A stretch of DNA of 64,000 nt, taken from the NCBI RefSeq assembly GCF_003713065.1, contig NZ_CP033433.1, positions 3,163,001 through 3,227,000 of the forward strand. The letters run 5' to 3'. Within the stretch, counting starts at the first letter, position 1, and each line of letters starts with the position of its first letter. The position numbers and the translations under genes are program-made. The notes under the pieces were generated by a model. It was not told the DNA's origin. It made no database searches and saw only the letters and a list, made by a program, of their open reading frames with translations. Shown here piece by piece: positions 54,016 through 63,527 of this stretch. Source of the stretch: Cohnella candidum. Lineage in GTDB: Bacteria; Bacillota; Bacilli; Paenibacillales; Paenibacillaceae.

Positions 54016-56064
54016 ATGACAACGCAAGTGTTCAAATCCGTCGGAACGAAGCTTTTCGTCATCATCTTTTGCAGCATTCTCGCGTGCGTAATGACCGTTG
54101 GACTTATGGCGTATACGAAAGCGAAGAATATCATCGAAAACAAGGTGTCGGATTCCAGCCTTCAGACGATCAATCAAGTCGCAAGCAAACTGGATATTAT
54201 TTTTAGATCCTATGAGGATTTATCCATGCAAATCATGGTGGATAACGATTTTCACGAGTTGGTTCGGCAAGAATTGCAAAACGATCCCGAGCACGGTAAA
54301 TCCGAATATACCGGAATGCTGAAGGATCATTTGCGGAAATATGTGACGGGTAACGTCTCGATCAGCGGAGTCTTGTTGATACCGGTAGATCCGAATCTGA
54401 CCGCCGTAAATATTGGAAGCGCCCAAGCCGACAGGTCCGAGGTTTTAAAAAAGACCGAATGGTTTAAGCAGGTGATCGAAAAAGACGGGAAACCGGTTTG
54501 GATTCCGCCGCAGCAAGATGGATTGGCCGCAGTTCCGGCTCCCCCGTCTATCGGCATGAGTCGACTCATCAAAGATAATATGAGCAATCAGCCTACATAC
54601 GTGCTCGTAATGGAGATTCACCTTGCATCGATCAGCAAGAGTTACGAAGATGTCAGCTTGGGAGAAGGAAGCGAAATGGCCATCCTTGATTCCAAAGGCC
54701 ATTATGTCGCCGCGCCGCAAGAAGAATGGATCGGAAAGCCGGCAAAAGTGAGCTTGCCTGCGGAAGGTGATGCGCCCCAAAAAGGATCGCTAAAAGCAAC
54801 ATCCACCGGCGGCACGAACGTGCTGGCGGCTTATGCGTCATTCGACAGGATGAACTGGAGGCTTCTGGGTACCGTTCCTATCAAAGACCTAGTACGGGAT
54901 GCGAAGGAAATCCAAACGCTGATGTGGCTGACCGCAAGTATCGCGGCTCTCATCGCTATTGCCATCGGCGTTCTCGTACTCAAGTACATCGGACGTCCGA
55001 TCGTCAAACTTCGAAATCTCATGAACGAAGGGGCCGGCGGCAATCTTACCGTCCGTTCCGGCGGCAAGAAACGCAAGGATGAAATCGGAGAGCTGATGGA
55101 GAGCTTCGACCGGATGATGGGTCAAATCCGAACGTTGGCCGAACAGACGACGCGTTCCGCGGAGGATGTACTCCTGACTGCGGCCGAACTCACGGAAGCA
55201 TCCGGCAAGACATCTTTATCAGCCAAAGAGATCGCGACCGCAACGGAAGAGATTGCGGGCGGTGCGGCTAACTTGGCAACGGAAGCCGAAAGAGGCAGCG
55301 AGCTTACGTACGACATGGGGATTCAAATGAAAAAGGTGATCGACGCCAATCAAGAAATGGTGGTTTCGTCGAGAGAGGTAAGGGAAGCGGGTATGCAAGG
55401 GACGGCTCATATGGGCGTACTGATGCAGAAGACCGGAATGACCGAAGAAAAGACCCGTGCCATGGTCGAGAAGGTAGACGCACTTAAAGAAAGCACGGGT
55501 TCCATCGTGAAAATACTTGAAATGCTCATGACTCTGTCCAAACAAACGAATATTTTGTCGTTGAACGCAACGATCGAAGCGGCTCGAGCGGGAACGGCTG
55601 GCAAAAGCTTCATGGTCGTCGCGGACGAAATCCGCAAGCTCGCGGACCAGTCGCGCGAATCGATTGATGTCGCGGGCCAAATCATCGAAAAAAACAGCAG
55701 GGAAATCGATGAAACGGTACGTATTCTATCCGATGCTTACCCGCTGTTCCAGGAGCAAATCGGATCGGTCAGGGATGCAAACGGGATATTCCTGACGGTG
55801 CAAGGAAAAATGGAGGAATTCACCGAGAAACTTGAACTTGTGACGGGTTCGATCAGCCAGTTGGACCTGACGCAGTCGGTATTGTCAAATGCGATGATGA
55901 ACGTGAGTGCCGTCGCCCAGGAATCGTCTGCCACGTCCGAAGAAGTTGCCTCTCTCAGTAACGAACAGTTGAGCATCAGCGACGGCATGGTCCGTTTGTC
56001 CGAGAAGCTGGATACCGTATCGCGTGAGCTAAAAGCCGGCATATCGCAATTTATTATTCGCTAA
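54016..56064 (+). CDS. methyl-accepting chemotaxis protein
   Basis: A 682-residue chemoreceptor. First helix about 10-33, extracellular dCache-type sensor (about 34-295), second helix (about 298-322, with [19 protein letters not shown]), HAMP (about 323-375), and a long cytoplasmic coiled coil (about 380-675). The signalling tip is recognisable from [20 protein letters not shown] and [14 protein letters not shown] (about 515-555), which contacts CheA and CheW. Start ATG 54016 with GGGGAG about 10 nt upstream. It is divergent from the second YesM/YesN system and may steer the cell toward the sugars that system senses; that is an inference from position. Ends at a bidirectional terminator. Confidence 0.96.
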   Translation: MTTQVFKSVGTKLFVIIFCSILACVMTVGLMAYTKAKNIIENKVSDSSLQTINQVASKLDIIFRSYEDLSMQIMVDNDFHELVRQELQNDPEHGKSEYTGMLKDHLRKYVTGNVSISGVLLIPVDPNLTAVNIGSAQADRSEVLKKTEWFKQVIEKDGKPVWIPPQQDGLAAVPAPPSIGMSRLIKDNMSNQPTYVLVMEIHLASISKSYEDVSLGEGSEMAILDSKGHYVAAPQEEWIGKPAKVSLPAEGDAPQKGSLKATSTGGTNVLAAYASFDRMNWRLLGTVPIKDLVRDAKEIQTLMWLTASIAALIAIAIGVLVLKYIGRPIVKLRNLMNEGAGGNLTVRSGGKKRKDEIGELMESFDRMMGQIRTLAEQTTRSAEDVLLTAAELTEASGKTSLSAKEIATATEEIAGGAANLATEAERGSELTYDMGIQMKKVIDANQEMVVSSREVREAGMQGTAHMGVLMQKTGMTEEKTRAMVEKVDALKESTGSIVKILEMLMTLSKQTNILSLNATIEAARAGTAGKSFMVVADEIRKLADQSRESIDVAGQIIEKNSREIDETVRILSDAYPLFQEQIGSVRDANGIFLTVQGKMEEFTEKLELVTGSISQLDLTQSVLSNAMMNVSAVAQESSATSEEVASLSNEQLSISDGMVRLSEKLDTVSRELKAGISQFIIR

Positions 56065-56074
56065 GCAGAGAAAA

Positions 56075-56095
56075 CGGGCAGCCGATGGCTGCCCG
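56075..56095. terminator. bidirectional terminator
   Basis: Stem CGGGCAGCC / GGCTGCCCG with a 3-base loop between the chemoreceptor and the fructan operon. On the minus strand the tail is TTTTCT; on the plus strand the tail is T-poor, so it mainly serves the fructan operon. Confidence 0.8.
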
Positions 56096-56121
56096 TACGA
56101 CTTTCTATTCGCTTTTTGCCG

Positions 56122-57000
56122 CTAACGATCCTTCCATGCATCGATTCCGAGCGCCAGGGCTCCGAGAAGCCCCGCATCGTCCCCCAACCCCGGAGCCGTG
56201 ACATATTCATCAATGTCTTCGAGAATGGCCTTCGCGTTCACGTAGCCGTTCAGACGGCGCTGAACTTCTTGGCGTACCATCGGCAGCAACTGAGCCTGCT
56301 TCATGACGCCTCCGCCCAGAATCACCTTTTTCGGCGACAGCAGAAGTATCGCATCGGCAACCGCTTGCCCAATATAATAGGCCTGCATCCGCCACGCAGG
56401 GTGGTCCTCCGGAAGCGCGCCGCCCGGTAATCCCCATCTTTTTTCGAGGGCGGGACCCGATGCCATCCCCTCAAGGCAATCGCCGTGAAATGGACATGTC
56501 CCCGGAAAACCGTCTTCCGGATGTCGCCTGACGAAAAGATGCCCGCCTTCCGGATGCACAAGCCCGTGAACGAGGCGGCCTTCTGCATAAATCCCTATAC
56601 CGACGCCCGTTCCGATCGTGATGTAGATGCAGCTGTCCAGCCTTTGGGCTGCCCCCCACTTGGCTTCCCCATACGCGGCCGCGTTCACGTCCGTATCCAA
56701 TCCGAAAGGCACGTGAAACGCGCGTTTCAGATGAGGAAGCAATGGATAACCGGACCATCCCGGCTTAGGAGTCGTCGTCAGGTGTCCGTATTCCGGGCTG
56801 GACGCATCCAACTCAAGGGGGCCGAATGAACCGATTCCGATCGCTTGGATTTCCTTGTCCGCAAAATATTCGGTAACCTTCGCGAGCGTAACCTCCGGCC
56901 GTTCCGTAGGAAATTGAACTCGATCCTCAAGGATGCCATCCGAATTTCCCACGCTGCATACGAATTTCGTACCGCCGGCTTCGATTGCGCCGAACCGCAT
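56122..57000 (-). CDS. scrK: ROK-family fructokinase
   Basis: A 292-residue cytoplasmic sugar kinase. The N-terminal phosphate loop reads GAIEAGGTKFVCSVG, the catalytic Asp is in GLDTDVNAAAYGEAKWG (about 105), and the zinc-binding ROK signature is complete: HPEGGH followed by CPFHGDC (about 155-180). This set is typical of ROK fructokinases, which make fructose 6-phosphate from fructose released by sucrose or levan hydrolysis. Start ATG 57000 with AGGAGG 8 nt upstream; an ATG at 57024 is too early for that site. Last gene of the fructan operon, after three GH32 genes, which supports fructose as the substrate over mannose or glucose. Confidence 0.9.
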   Translation of the reverse strand: MRFGAIEAGGTKFVCSVGNSDGILEDRVQFPTERPEVTLAKVTEYFADKEIQAIGIGSFGPLELDASSPEYGHLTTTPKPGWSGYPLLPHLKRAFHVPFGLDTDVNAAAYGEAKWGAAQRLDSCIYITIGTGVGIGIYAEGRLVHGLVHPEGGHLFVRRHPEDGFPGTCPFHGDCLEGMASGPALEKRWGLPGGALPEDHPAWRMQAYYIGQAVADAILLLSPKKVILGGGVMKQAQLLPMVRQEVQRRLNGYVNAKAILEDIDEYVTAPGLGDDAGLLGALALGIDAWKDR

Positions 57001-57026
57001 GTTCTTTTCCTCCTGAACGTTCATTT

Positions 57027-58133
57027 CTATGCCATTTCCTCGATTACGGTATCCTCATAAGCATGCTTCGCGCCGGTGATCACGTCTTGCACGCGGACAG
57101 GCTCGCCGGTCGTCGCCGACTCCAGCGCGGCAAATACGATTCCGAGCGCTTCCAAGCCGCTTTCCGCGCTGGAAATCGGAGGTTTCCCGGATTTTACGGC
57201 TTCGTATAGCTCCAAATAGGAGTGGGCAAACGGATCTGCAATCACGCCTGAAGCGTACTGCTCGACGATCTCCGCCATGGTGACGACGGTTCCATCGCCC
57301 AGCGCCGCATGTTTGCCCGGAACCAGGCAACCTTGGCTTCCGTAAAACCGGACTCCCCATGTTTCTTCCCCGTGAATCGCCGTCGCGCACATCCAATGGC
57401 CGAGCGCGCCGTTCGCGAACCGGAACGCCGTGACGGCTGCGTCTTCTCCGGTCGGCCGAATCGTGACTCCGCCGTGGCTTCGGACTTTCTCGAAAATGGC
57501 GGCGTAAGCGAACACCTCTTCCACCGGACCGACCACGTCGAGGAAGGAATGCGTCCGATGCACGCCGTGGTCGTTGATCCATCCCGCACCCGCCCTTCCC
57601 TTCATATGGCGCCAAGGCGTTCCGGCAAAAAATCCGCTGCCGACCGCACTTGCGGCATAATCCAATACCAAGTAAACGTTCCCGATCAATCCGCCGCGCA
57701 CGGCTCTGGAAACAGCGACGTTTGCCGCTCCCAACACGCTCGGCTCGGACAGCGTCAGCACTTTGCCGTAACGCTTCGCGTCCTCGATCATCTTACGTCC
57801 GAAAGAAGGACTGATCGCCAGCGGTTTCTGCATTTGCACGTGCGCGCCCGCCGCAAAGCAGTCTTCCGCGACGGAATGGTGCAAGTCGTGGGTCACGAGC
57901 ACGGATACGGCCTCCAGCCGTTCCTTCTCCAGCATTTCGCGGTAGTCGGTATAGACGTTCGGCTCCTGGCCCAACGTCTCCTTTACCCGTCTTGCGAACG
58001 CTGCGGCCATTTCGTGTCTCAAGTCGCAGACCGCCGGCACCGCGAAGGCGGGCCCGCCCGCATCCTTCAACTCGGCGAGACCGCGCAAATGGGCCTCCGA
58101 AATGATTCCGCAGCCGATAAATCCTAAATTCAT
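57027..58133 (-). CDS. Gfo/Idh/MocA-family oxidoreductase
   Basis: A 368-residue NAD(P)-dependent sugar oxidoreductase. The N-terminal Rossmann fold has GFIGCGIISEAHLRGL (about 3-18), and the family EKP-type motif appears as MQKPLAIS (about 98). The substrate half contains GAGWINDHGVHRTHSFLDVV (about 180-200) with candidate catalytic His residues. Start ATG 58133 behind GAGGGGGAT. It lies 26 bp before the fructokinase gene and after the secreted GH32 gene, so it belongs to the fructan operon. Its substrate is unknown; perhaps it converts a minor sugar or inositol-type compound taken up with fructans. No truncation is seen. Confidence 0.92.
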   Translation of the reverse strand: MNLGFIGCGIISEAHLRGLAELKDAGGPAFAVPAVCDLRHEMAAAFARRVKETLGQEPNVYTDYREMLEKERLEAVSVLVTHDLHHSVAEDCFAAGAHVQMQKPLAISPSFGRKMIEDAKRYGKVLTLSEPSVLGAANVAVSRAVRGGLIGNVYLVLDYAASAVGSGFFAGTPWRHMKGRAGAGWINDHGVHRTHSFLDVVGPVEEVFAYAAIFEKVRSHGGVTIRPTGEDAAVTAFRFANGALGHWMCATAIHGEETWGVRFYGSQGCLVPGKHAALGDGTVVTMAEIVEQYASGVIADPFAHSYLELYEAVKSGKPPISSAESGLEALGIVFAALESATTGEPVRVQDVITGAKHAYEDTVIEEMA

Positions 58134-58158
58134 TCCGATATCCCCCTCATCTTCCCGC

Positions 58159-61100
58159 TCAAGAGCGGATGACATTTTGATAGTAAGCTCTTCCGCCGAA
58201 CACGTTTAATCCGAAATAGCCCGTTCCGTATCTTGTATCGTTCACGTCAATGACCGGAGTCGAGCTTCCGTCGAAATACACTTTGATGTTCGTCCCGTTC
58301 GCCACGATTTTCGCGTGGTACGTTTTGCCGGGCTGGACGAGTGCCGGGACGGCTGCCAGCACCTGGGCATTGCTGAAGCTGCCGTTCGTCTTATAGAATA
58401 ACCGAAGCGATTTCAAGCCCGGATTGACGTTAAAGTAGTATCCATTGCCGCCCGTGGCATCGGCCCGGAAGATCATGGAACCTGCGCCCCCGGCTTCGTC
58501 CAGCTTAAGGTCTGCCTCGTACGTGAAGTTACTGCCGCTTACGTTTGACATATAATTGGCGTCCTGGTCGAAAAACCCGGCGATTCCGTCATCCGTGGCC
58601 ACCCACTCCGCCTCCGGCGCGGAGGTCCAACCTGTCAAATTGGTATTGAATGCCCCGACGGTGACGATGGTCATTCCGACGATCGAACCGGATGCCGTTG
58701 TCGCCGTTATCACCGCGCGGCCCCTGCCGGCAGCCGTCACGTTCGCGCTGCGGGCATCGACGGAGGTAACGGTCGCAATCGAGGGATTACTCGAACTCCA
58801 CGTCAAGTTCTGGTTCGAAGCCGTACGCGGCAGAACCCTCGTATAAATCCTGCGTGTCGATCCGAGGCCAAGCTCGAGCTTGCCGCGATCCATCACGACT
58901 TTCTCGGGAACGGTTCCGCCGACCGGCTCGTAACGCCACGTATTCGACAGGGGATACACATGCAGAGAAACGATTTTGACGTTGCCGCCGACGGCATAAA
59001 AGGACATCCCGTCACGGGCCGAATCCGGAAATATCATGTCTGAGATGACGGCTTTGCCGTCATTGCCGAACGTCTCCACGGATGATTCGTCCACGTAAAT
59101 ACGCATTTTGACGCGTCCGTTGACCGGCGGCAGTACCGCCTCGTGCCGTCCCGTGAATTTCTCGGTGAAATCGTCCCGACCGGAATCCGCTCGGTTCACG
59201 AACATGGTGGAAGTATCCGTTCGATAACCGACCACCGTCGCCTGCCCGCCCAACTCGCGAACCCGGAACCCGAATTCGTTCGCTTTGCCCGAGGTCGGCA
59301 GCTCCAGCTCCGCTTCTATCTCGAAGGCGCTGCCTGACACGTTCGCCAACGGATTGGAGCTGGACGGCGTTACGGTAACGTTGCTCCAGTTGTTCGCCGT
59401 TCCTCGGAGCGAGTTCAACTCCGCGATTGGAGTTTGCACGAGACGGACGCCTTCTCCCGCGAACGATTTCAAAGTCAGCTCGCGGGGGATGGACATTTGA
59501 TGCCTCCAGGGCGATGTCGGGAAGCTGAACCCGTAATCCCAATTGCTCATCCACCCGAGGCCGATGCGCCGGCCGTCCGCCGAAGGAATGTCGGAGAAGG
59601 TCATCGCGGCATACATGTCTTTTCCCCGTTCACTGCGAAGCACGGTACCGGCCGGGTTGTCGCTGACGAACGTCGTGCCGTCGAACGAGCCGACGAAATA
59701 TTCCGAAGCGGAGCCGTCCGTTTGCGTCGACGGTCCGGTGCTGATGGCAAGCACCCATTTTTTATTCGCGGGATTGCCATCCACGGCGAGTTGAAACAAG
59801 TCCGGGCATTCCCAAGTTCCCCCGTGGAGATAGGCCCCGTAACCGAAGGAACTCGCATAGGTCCAGGTCAACAAATTCGTCGACGTAAAGAAACGGACGT
59901 GATCTCCTCCCGATACGACCATCACCCAACGGGAACGATCGTTATCCCATACGACTTTAGGATCGCGGAAGTCCCATCCGCCGTCCGGACCACCGGGATT
60001 TTGGACGATAGGGTTGCCGCCGTAATACTCCCAGGTTCGTCCTTTATCCCGGCTGAACGCGACGCCGATCTTCTGATTGCCGCCCGGCTTGTCGGGATGG
60101 AACATCGTATAGAACGCGACGAGACCGGAACCTCCGTTAAACAGTCCTGAGACGTTGTTTACGTCCGCGACGGCCGAGCCGGACCAAATATGGCCTGAAT
60201 CGTTCCAAGGGAGCGCGATGGGGAGACGTTTCCAATGAACGAGATCCGTGCTGACCGCATGCGTCCACGTGCCGCCGTCCTGCGTGAACAGATGGTATTC
60301 GCCTTCAAAGTAAACGAGTCCGTTCGGGTCGCTGATCCAATTCAATGCCATCGTGTAATGGTACTGAGGCCGGTAAAGCTCGCTGTAATATTCGTTCAAG
60401 GGATAAACGTAAACATTTTGAAAATAGGCCGTTCCGTTGAACGCATTCAAGCCAAGTTTGCCTCCGGCATAGGCGGTATTCGTGACGCTTAGGACCGGCG
60501 CCGCGCTCCCGTCCACGTAAACTTTGATAGTGGGTCCTTGAGCTTGAATTTCAAGATGATACGTTTTGCCGGTTTCGATCGTATAGTTCGCGGAAGCGAG
60601 GGTCACTCCTCCGTTCGCATCGAACAGGCGGACCCGGTCGAGATTCGGATCGATGTTCACAACGTACCCCGCCGATCCCGCCGGATTGGAACGAAAAACG
60701 AGCGCGGCCGTGCCGGAAGGCGTGCCGGCATCCACTTTCAAATCGCCTTCGAGTACGAAATCGGCTGCCTCGGTTGCGGCCATTCGGAAGGTGTCGACGG
60801 CTCCCTGGCTGACTGCCTTCACGCCGGACAAATGCGGAGTCCAAGTTCCCCCGGAAGTCGTCCAACCGTTCAAGTTCGTCTTCAAATCGCTGATCGTGAT
60901 GTTCTGGAACGATACGCTGCCGTTGAATGCATTAAGCCCTGCAAACCCGCTGGCGCGCGAAGCATCCGTTACGGTCATGACCGGATCGTATCCGTTTGCC
61001 GGCGAGAAGCTGGATTGCCAATACGCTTTGATCGTCGTGCCATCGGCTTTCACGCGAACGTGATAAACCTTGCCCGCATCAATGGCGGTGGAATAGGTGG

Positions 61101-61980
61101 CTAAAGTAACGTCTCCGTTCGTTCTGTACAGCCGAAGCCTGTCGAGGTTCGGATCGACCTGCAGCGCATAAGCCTGCGAACCGCTTGCATCGGAACGGAA
61201 CAGCAGCGTTCCGACCGCGTAGGGATCATGAACGAGGATGTCAGCTTCATAAGTGAAATCATCTGCGCTGGTCGCGGACATGGCGTATGCGTTCTGGCCC
61301 CCGGGCGCCGTCGCTTTCCACCCTTGCGAAGTCGTCGACCACGCTCCCCCTGCGGAATTCCATCCGGTCAGATTCGTTTGGGTCTCGTAGACGTATACGT
61401 TTTGGAAATACGCGGTGCCATTGAAAACATTGAAGCCGACGCAGCCTTGCGCATAACGGAAATCGGTTGCGGAAACGGCCAATGCCGCGCCCAAATATAC
61501 TTTGATCCCCGTCCCGTCCGCAGCCACCTTGAGATGGTAATACGTTCCCGGGTCGAGGGAAGCGGCGTAAGGCGTTCCCAGGTCGGTTCCCGTGCCGAAA
61601 TCGAATAACCGGATACGGTCCATATTCGGGTCGATTTGTACCACGTACCCCTTGGAGCCGTCCTCGGCCGCCCGGAAAACGAGGGACCCGACGCCAAAAG
61701 GCGTTGAAGCGTCCACCTTCACGTCCGCCTCGTACGTGAAATTCGTGCCGACCTTCGTCGTCGACAGGTTAAAAGCATTCGCCCCTGACCCGCTGACGCC
61801 TTTCAATCCGTCTCCGGGAATTTCGGACCAGGTTCCCGATACCGGCACGTACCCCGGCATGTTGCTGTTCCAGCCGGCTGCCCTGGCGGTTTCCATTCCG
61901 AAGCCGGACAATGATACGATGAAGCTAGAAAGAACCACGATGAACACCTTTTTGACAGAGAGAAAGCCGATATGATTCAT
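58159..61980 (-). CDS. secreted GH32 fructanase (levanase/inulinase type) with four CBM66-like modules
   Basis: A 1273-residue secreted enzyme. Signal peptide (about 1-34); three CBM66-like modules (about 35-205, 206-370, 371-530) with the repeated pattern FRA...YVVQIDPNMDRIRLFD and YFQNVYVY; GH32 five-bladed propeller (about 540-870); GH32 C-terminal sandwich (about 880-1040); a BIG2-type domain (about 1050-1130, NLTWSSSNPSIATV); and a fourth CBM66-like module (about 1135-1273). Catalytic residues are present: nucleophile Asp in WISDPNG (usual WMNDPNG), RDP in WDFRDPKV, acid/base Glu in TWECPDLF. CBM66 from SacC levanase binds fructose ends of levan, so exo-attack on levan or inulin is likely. 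No SLH or LPXTG anchor. Start ATG 61980 after AAGGAGG. Operon member. Confidence 0.92.
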   Translation of the reverse strand: MNHIGFLSVKKVFIVVLSSFIVSLSGFGMETARAAGWNSNMPGYVPVSGTWSEIPGDGLKGVSGSGANAFNLSTTKVGTNFTYEADVKVDASTPFGVGSLVFRAAEDGSKGYVVQIDPNMDRIRLFDFGTGTDLGTPYAASLDPGTYYHLKVAADGTGIKVYLGAALAVSATDFRYAQGCVGFNVFNGTAYFQNVYVYETQTNLTGWNSAGGAWSTTSQGWKATAPGGQNAYAMSATSADDFTYEADILVHDPYAVGTLLFRSDASGSQAYALQVDPNLDRLRLYRTNGDVTLATYSTAIDAGKVYHVRVKADGTTIKAYWQSSFSPANGYDPVMTVTDASRASGFAGLNAFNGSVSFQNITISDLKTNLNGWTTSGGTWTPHLSGVKAVSQGAVDTFRMAATEAADFVLEGDLKVDAGTPSGTAALVFRSNPAGSAGYVVNIDPNLDRVRLFDANGGVTLASANYTIETGKTYHLEIQAQGPTIKVYVDGSAAPVLSVTNTAYAGGKLGLNAFNGTAYFQNVYVYPLNEYYSELYRPQYHYTMALNWISDPNGLVYFEGEYHLFTQDGGTWTHAVSTDLVHWKRLPIALPWNDSGHIWSGSAVADVNNVSGLFNGGSGLVAFYTMFHPDKPGGNQKIGVAFSRDKGRTWEYYGGNPIVQNPGGPDGGWDFRDPKVVWDNDRSRWVMVVSGGDHVRFFTSTNLLTWTYASSFGYGAYLHGGTWECPDLFQLAVDGNPANKKWVLAISTGPSTQTDGSASEYFVGSFDGTTFVSDNPAGTVLRSERGKDMYAAMTFSDIPSADGRRIGLGWMSNWDYGFSFPTSPWRHQMSIPRELTLKSFAGEGVRLVQTPIAELNSLRGTANNWSNVTVTPSSSNPLANVSGSAFEIEAELELPTSGKANEFGFRVRELGGQATVVGYRTDTSTMFVNRADSGRDDFTEKFTGRHEAVLPPVNGRVKMRIYVDESSVETFGNDGKAVISDMIFPDSARDGMSFYAVGGNVKIVSLHVYPLSNTWRYEPVGGTVPEKVVMDRGKLELGLGSTRRIYTRVLPRTASNQNLTWSSSNPSIATVTSVDARSANVTAAGRGRAVITATTASGSIVGMTIVTVGAFNTNLTGWTSAPEAEWVATDDGIAGFFDQDANYMSNVSGSNFTYEADLKLDEAGGAGSMIFRADATGGNGYYFNVNPGLKSLRLFYKTNGSFSNAQVLAAVPALVQPGKTYHAKIVANGTNIKVYFDGSSTPVIDVNDTRYGTGYFGLNVFGGRAYYQNVIRS

Positions 61981-62024
61981 CTCATACGAACCTCCTTCTT
62001 ATTCGAAAAACGGCGTCATTCCGC

Positions 62025-63527
62025 TCACCGGATCGACTTCAACTCCCATATGTCCAGCGAAACGAGAGAAGCATTGCCCGATCGGGCAAACAGCTTGATT
62101 CCCAGGCTGGAAGGGTCCGGGTAAATCCGGTTCGTGATCGTCCGTTCCCCGTCGTTGGCGAACAGCTCCACGGATGACCGGTCGAGGAACAGGTGCAGTT
62201 TGATTCGTCCGTCGTCCATGGGGGCGATCGAAGTCTCGCTGATGCCTTTGTCGCCGATCCCCGAGCGGTTCCTGTCCATCGACAAAATGCCGCTGGCAGG
62301 GCAATAGCGGACTTCGGTCCGTTCGGAATCGTCCTCCGAGCATCTCAGCAAAATGCCGAACTCGGCATCCTTCGACGCGGAAGCGTCGAACACCGCAATC
62401 AGTTCCAAGGCCTCAGAACGGATGCCCGCCAACGGCACCTCGGCGCCTTCCGGGATCTGCTGCGCTTTAACCGCGTGATGGCCCCCCCTTAATTCCCGAA
62501 GCTCCGGCACGGGAACCATTCGGATCTTCCCGCCTTCCGCCGGTTGGATTTCGCGAGGGATCGTAAGCGCTCCCATCCACCCGTCTCCTCTCTCCGGCAT
62601 CGCGCTGCCCCAAATGTTCATCCATCCGAACAAGAGGCGTCTTCCGCGGTCGTCGAGGAACGTCTGAGGCGCGTAGAAATCGAAGCCGTAATCCAGCCTT
62701 TCGGCGTGTTCGACGGATAATCGCCCCGTTTCATAATCGAAATCTCCGGAGAGGTACATCGTCTTCGTCTCACCCATGTTCATCGGAGAAATGACCAGCA
62801 CATGGCGGTCCCCCTCCCCTAGCGGGAACAAGTCCGGGCACTCCCACATGTCGCCCATCGTGCCGTCGCTTTCGGCCGCCGGGCCGACGTATTCCCATTC
62901 CCTCAGATTGAAAGAACGGTAGAACAAGGCTTTCCCGAAGCCGCCTTTGCCGAATCCGACGACCATGCACCAACAATCGCCGCGCTTCCATACTTTCGGA
63001 TCCCGAAAACCGAAGCCGTCCGGCTCCGGCGGGCCTTCGATCACGGGATTAAAGGCCGCTTTCTCGAAACGGATGCCGTCCGTGCTCGTCGCCAGGCATT
63101 GAACTTCCTCCGGCCTTCTGCCGTCCACATGGCCGGTATAGACCAGCGTAAATAGGCCGTCGTCGTCCACTGCGCTGCCGGACCAGCAGCCTCCGCCAAT
63201 GCCTTCCGTGACCCAGTCGTAGGTTTCAGAGGGCGCCAACGCGACGGGCAAGTGCTCCCATCGGATCAAATCCCGGCTTTTGGCGTGGCCCCAATGCATC
63301 GGACCCTGCTGCGGCCCGTACGGATCATGCTGGTAAAAGACGTGGTATTCGCCACGGTATTGGATCAATCCGTTGGGGTCGTTCATCCAGCCGGCAGGAG
63401 GCATGAAATGATAGTGCAAACGGAAACGGTCATTTTTCACGCCCAATGAGGGGTCCGACAAAGCCCGATTCGCCATTTCGATTCGCTCTTGATGCGAGAA
63501 TTGCGTCATGTCGATCATCTTCTCCAT
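62025..63527 (-). CDS. GH32 sucrose/fructan hydrolase, cytoplasmic
   Basis: A 500-residue enzyme without a signal peptide, the length of sucrose-6-phosphate hydrolases and intracellular fructosidases. GH32 propeller (about 38-345) with WMNDPNG (nucleophile Asp, about 48), GFRDPKVW (about 178) and MWECPDLF (acid/base Glu, about 233), then the C-terminal sandwich (about 360-498). It hydrolyses beta-fructosides such as sucrose or short fructans; whether phosphorylated is not clear. No phosphotransferase gene is seen here, so free sugars seem more likely. The preceding gene overlaps its 5' end; possible starts are ATG at 63527, 63518 (ATGA overlap) or 63509. Second GH32 of three in one operon. 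Confidence 0.93.
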   Translation of the reverse strand: MEKMIDMTQFSHQERIEMANRALSDPSLGVKNDRFRLHYHFMPPAGWMNDPNGLIQYRGEYHVFYQHDPYGPQQGPMHWGHAKSRDLIRWEHLPVALAPSETYDWVTEGIGGGCWSGSAVDDDGLFTLVYTGHVDGRRPEEVQCLATSTDGIRFEKAAFNPVIEGPPEPDGFGFRDPKVWKRGDCWCMVVGFGKGGFGKALFYRSFNLREWEYVGPAAESDGTMGDMWECPDLFPLGEGDRHVLVISPMNMGETKTMYLSGDFDYETGRLSVEHAERLDYGFDFYAPQTFLDDRGRRLLFGWMNIWGSAMPERGDGWMGALTIPREIQPAEGGKIRMVPVPELRELRGGHHAVKAQQIPEGAEVPLAGIRSEALELIAVFDASASKDAEFGILLRCSEDDSERTEVRYCPASGILSMDRNRSGIGDKGISETSIAPMDDGRIKLHLFLDRSSVELFANDGERTITNRIYPDPSSLGIKLFARSGNASLVSLDIWELKSIR

